Source: Filosporella fistucella
Taxonomy: Eukaryota; Ascomycota; Leotiomycetes; Helotiales
Assembly (NCBI GenBank): GCA_030077755.1
Contig: JAQJZZ010000015.1
Coordinates: forward strand, 434,001 to 498,000
Reading direction: 5' to 3'
DNA: 64,000 nt
Part shown: positions 60,877-64,000 of the stretch, piece after piece
Layout of the letters: every line of letters begins with the position of its first letter
Numbering within the stretch: position 1 is the first letter of the stretch
The notes under the pieces: model-generated
The model's database searches: none
The model's input: only the letters and a program-made list of their open reading frames with translations
What the model was told of the DNA's origin: nothing
Translations under genes and position numbers: made by a program

Positions 60877-62650
60877 CTACATTGAGAACTGAGCATATTT
60901 AAAGTCTGCTGGCGTCAAACACGGCTCCATCTCCCCAAACGCATACAATCCCAACAACATCCCCGTAAAGGGTGCACCGACTGGTGGATTCTCAGTCATA
61001 ATATCCGTACTGACCTCTCCGATCCACTTCGTCTCGCCTTTCCCTCCTTCTACAAATCCAAATCTATACTTCAATTCCTCACACTTCACAATTAACTTGA
61101 CATCCGCATCTGTTGTTGACAACTCAGCTGTCTGCTCTATTCCCTTGGCGGGTCGGAATCTGAGGTGCCGCTTGCTGTTATCTGTGGGAGATAGGCGGAT
61201 TCCGAGGCTGCTGTAGGTGAAGTAATTCCACCATACTACTGTTCCGGCTTCTGTTCGAGAGGAGGTAGGGTTAAAGGATAATTGCGTCTCCCAAGTCACG
61301 ACTCGACATGTTTGTTTGCGGAGGAAGAGCGTGGGACAAGTAGGCCAGCTAAGATTGTAGGGTCCACCGTTCAATCGGAGATGTCCCGGGTTCTGGGTCA
61401 GTGAGAAGTCGACTTTGGCTGGCGTATCTGGATAGCTCAGTACAAGATAATGATTACGGATGGGGGAGCTCAATTTTTCGGTACCAGCCTAGCTCCATCT
61501 GGGGTTGAGTGAAATCATCTCGCCACGATGGATCATGGTCTTTAAGATACAACCCGGGACCCTGAAGTTGGAGTGTGACTTTCTGACCTCCATTAATAAC
61601 AGGCCAGTCGTCTTCCCAGGTCATTGGAGCCAGATAGCTTTCACGTCCTAGATTTATCAGCGATATCTCAAACAAAACATTATCTCCATTAAACTCACCA
61701 AACACAGAAGTCTTCCACTCATTGCCATCCTTCACAGGTCTCACTCCCAGAAAAACTGCCCACCACCGTCCCTCCCCATCAACAACAAAATCAGCATGTC
61801 CCGTGTTCTGTACTTCGTCTTGTACTCCATTCCTCCACAAGGGATTATTCTTCCCTATTTCCCAAGGTCCCAATGGTCCCTTTTCAGATCTAGCAACCCA
61901 TTCACAGTGGCCGTCTTCCGTTCCACCCTCAGCAGTGAATAGATAATAAAACTTTCCACGTTTCAAGATGTGAGAACCTTCAGCTATTCCAGAAGCAGAG
62001 GACTTGATTAGCAGGGAAGGAGAGGTACTTGAGCCAGTGGCTAGGTCGACGGTGGTTATATGGATGGCAAAGTCTTTGATCTGGGGAGTTACTGGCGTAC
62101 GAGGGTGTTTGCGGTAGGTTGTTGAAAGATAGACTGTCCCGTCGTCGTCCCAGAACAGCTGCAGTAGGGTTTCAGAAACGATTCAAGTAAACGAAATTCC
62201 CCAACGGAATAACAGACCAAGGAGGAGAGCAATACTCACATCTTGGTCAAATCCCACAACATCAAAATAAATCGGATCACTCCACCCATCCTTCCTCCAC
62301 AAATCATCCGTCTTCACATAGAATCCTCTTGGCCAGACTCTATCATCATTCTGAGGCCTATATCAATCATAGCAAGCGCCTGTTACATAAAATTCTCCAT
62401 CGTGCTCTCGAATACTTGGAGCCCAGATCCCACCTCCCGGTTCGGGAGTGCGGATATCGAGTTGGCTCTTGCGGGTGAGGACGTGATTGATGAGTTTCCA
62501 GTTAATCAGATCAATACTATGGTAGATTGGAATCCCGGGGAAATATTCGAAGGAAGAGGTTATAAGATAGTATGCATCTTTGTGGCGGATGATAGAAGGA
62601 TCTGGGTTAAACCCCGGGAGTATAGGATTGTTGTACGTGCCTATTCCCAT
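60877..62650 (-). pseudogene. GH43 glycosidase (beta-xylosidase/arabinofuranosidase type) with stop and frameshift
   Basis: Five-bladed propeller plus C-terminal beta-sandwich, acting on xylan or arabinan side chains. Start MGIGTYNNPILPGFNPDPS, with the catalytic-base Asp in NPDPS. SSFEYFPGIPIYHSIDLINW, GGGIWAPSIREHDGEFYVT and FDQD | LFWDDDGTVYLSTTYRKH follow across an 81-nt intron (62239..62159). EGSHILKRGKFYYLF carries the catalytic-acid Glu near 61980. Two lesions break the frame. A TGA at 62363-62365 sits within GACYD*YRPQNDD, and a +1 shift falls at a run of five T (61474-61478, plus strand) between LGWYRK and LSSPIRNHYLVLSYPD. The rest reads open to the stop at 60877. No signal peptide is seen, as in many intracellular GH43 enzymes. 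Either a recent pseudogene or assembly errors; both lesions are single-base. Confidence 0.8.
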
Positions 62651-64000
62651 CCTTTTGGCTAAGATGCTACTGAAATCTGGATTTGAAGTTCCCTGTATGG
62701 GTGCTAACGTTTATGGATTTAATAAGAGAGTTCGGTGAATGTTGATTCTCGATTATACTAATTCACTCGCGAATTCAATTAAAGGCCGCAGTTAACCTCA
62801 TAAATCCTGCTCAGTGTGAGAAACCCTAATTGGTGGAATATTGAATTTTGCTTTGCCATCTTTCTCTTGGGAGCATCCTTCGGTCTCTTGGTACCAGCTA
62901 CGATCCTACGAGAGTTCAAGAGTGGGCTTGTAGTATTGCTAATTCCAGTCGGATGAGTGTGAGGCGAGGTCGCCCTCTCTGTCGCTGCCGGTTAAATAGA
63001 AGGCCGAGCTGGAGAAATCCATATGTTGGTGCCTTAGAACCTAAGGCACACTGCTAGGCCAGCCGTCCACGACCAACCAGAACTGGGCTCCAAATCGGAT
63101 AAGTCAGAACCTGGAAGCTCTTCGTGGGAATTTGTGGTATCAATCCTGCTAGTAGGGTTTGCAATAACCTTCGAGGCTGGCAAGTACTTGTACTTGCGCG
63201 AAACTGCAATTGCTATTTTTGATACAAATTTCTACTCGTGCGGGTGACTCTTGACGTGGACGGAATCAAATAAATTTTCGAAGGACGGCAATAGTGATGC
63301 ACAGCATTCAAGGGTCGCTCCTGGCAGTTCTAAGGTTGCTCAATGCTCAAGATCTAAGTCACACTCGTTTGTAATCCACCTTCTCGCCGCTTGCTTGTAT
63401 GTCATACGACAGTGCTGAACCGCAAGTGATCATCACTTCAAAAGTTTGCAGCTTACTGAAGAAGTGCCGATACATTACATACACCACAGAACGTTATGAA
63501 ATAAATGATCTAATTGTGGAGTTAGCTATTCTAGGTAGAGACTTTTGACTTTTGGATGGGCTGGGATCAATTCAAGTGATTTGAGATCATTGCTAAAGTA
63601 CCTAAAGACAGGAATCAAACGTGTGACGGAAGCAGCTGTGGATTTCAAGTCAGCGAAACTGAAAATGTCATTGATAAGGCATATATGAAATTGAAAACCC
63701 TCGGGATGCTGATGAAGTCCGCATCAAGTTACATGTAAATTGCAATGTCACATTGCTCCTCCATGTTCTCAATTCTGAATCAAATCTGTACGGTATTTCG
63801 GTACTTTCGTCATTTCTAATGCCTCATTAAGTCCACCTTCCATATATCTGTGCATATGTTAAAATTTCTCTAGACAACAATCTCGGGAAAACCCCAGGAC
63901 GCTGGCCAGTCTTCCTTCTGAATTCAGATGATGATTTCAAAGCAACTTATTTGCCTAATCTCCTCGTACATCAAGAGAAACAATTGAAGTATTCATCGCG
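62651..64000. other. Right-edge region without a recognised gene
   Basis: 1.35 kb. Short frames only (for example 62848-63057); no motif, RNA gene or repeat recognised. A gene lying to the right could have its promoter here. Confidence 0.45.

Overview
The window is a 64 kb piece of the nuclear genome of a filamentous ascomycete (Pezizomycotina). The evidence is short introns of about 43-160 nt with GTRNGT donors and CTAAC-like branch sites, a HET-domain gene, an APSES/Xbp1-type regulator, and secreted plant-cell-wall enzymes. The gene mix would suit a Leotiomycetes-like plant-associated or saprotrophic fungus, but the lineage is inference. I rebuilt exon-intron models by hand. Every multi-exon model called intact below closes to a multiple of three, except the HET gene, which runs off the left edge.

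Left part (1-28.8 kb) is mostly housekeeping. It holds a partial HET gene (-), an NCL1/TRM4-type RNA m5C methyltransferase (+), a FAA1/FAA4-type long-chain acyl-CoA synthetase (+), a Gyp5-type TBC Rab-GAP (-), DNA topoisomerase II (-), an Xbp1-type APSES regulator (+) with 3 kb of gene-free upstream DNA, the Hsp90 co-chaperone CNS1/TTC4 (-), and an omega-like glutathione transferase (+) divergent from CNS1.

Middle part (29-44.5 kb) is looser and more lineage-specific. It has two decayed genes (a cysteine-rich secreted protein and a MYND-type remnant), an alpha/beta hydrolase of haloacetate-dehalogenase/epoxide-hydrolase type, four diverged repeats, a class II aldolase/adducin protein, an unrecognised 1433-residue Gln/Pro-rich nuclear-looking protein, a small cysteine-rich secreted protein, and an AT-rich stretch with a possible short mobile-element relic.

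Right part (44.5-64 kb) is a run of secreted and membrane proteins: an acyltransferase-3 membrane enzyme, a short unspecific peroxygenase/chloroperoxidase, a GPI-type Ser/Thr-rich surface protein, a membrane-anchored aspartic-protease-like protein lacking its first catalytic Asp, a PL1 pectate lyase-like protein, an MFS sugar transporter and a GH43 glycosidase. The last three look like a small pectin/hemicellulose-use locus (cut, import, cut). The GH43 carries a stop and a frameshift, the transporter has a non-canonical splice site, and the lyase departs from the RxPxxR motif, so the locus may be decaying.

Most notable points: GC-AG introns in TOP2 and the Xbp1 gene, a likely GT-TG intron in the transporter, the degrading cell-wall locus, the pseudo-protease surface protein, and the large unknown Gln-rich protein. 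I found no CRISPR array, rRNA, convincing tRNA or intact transposon.
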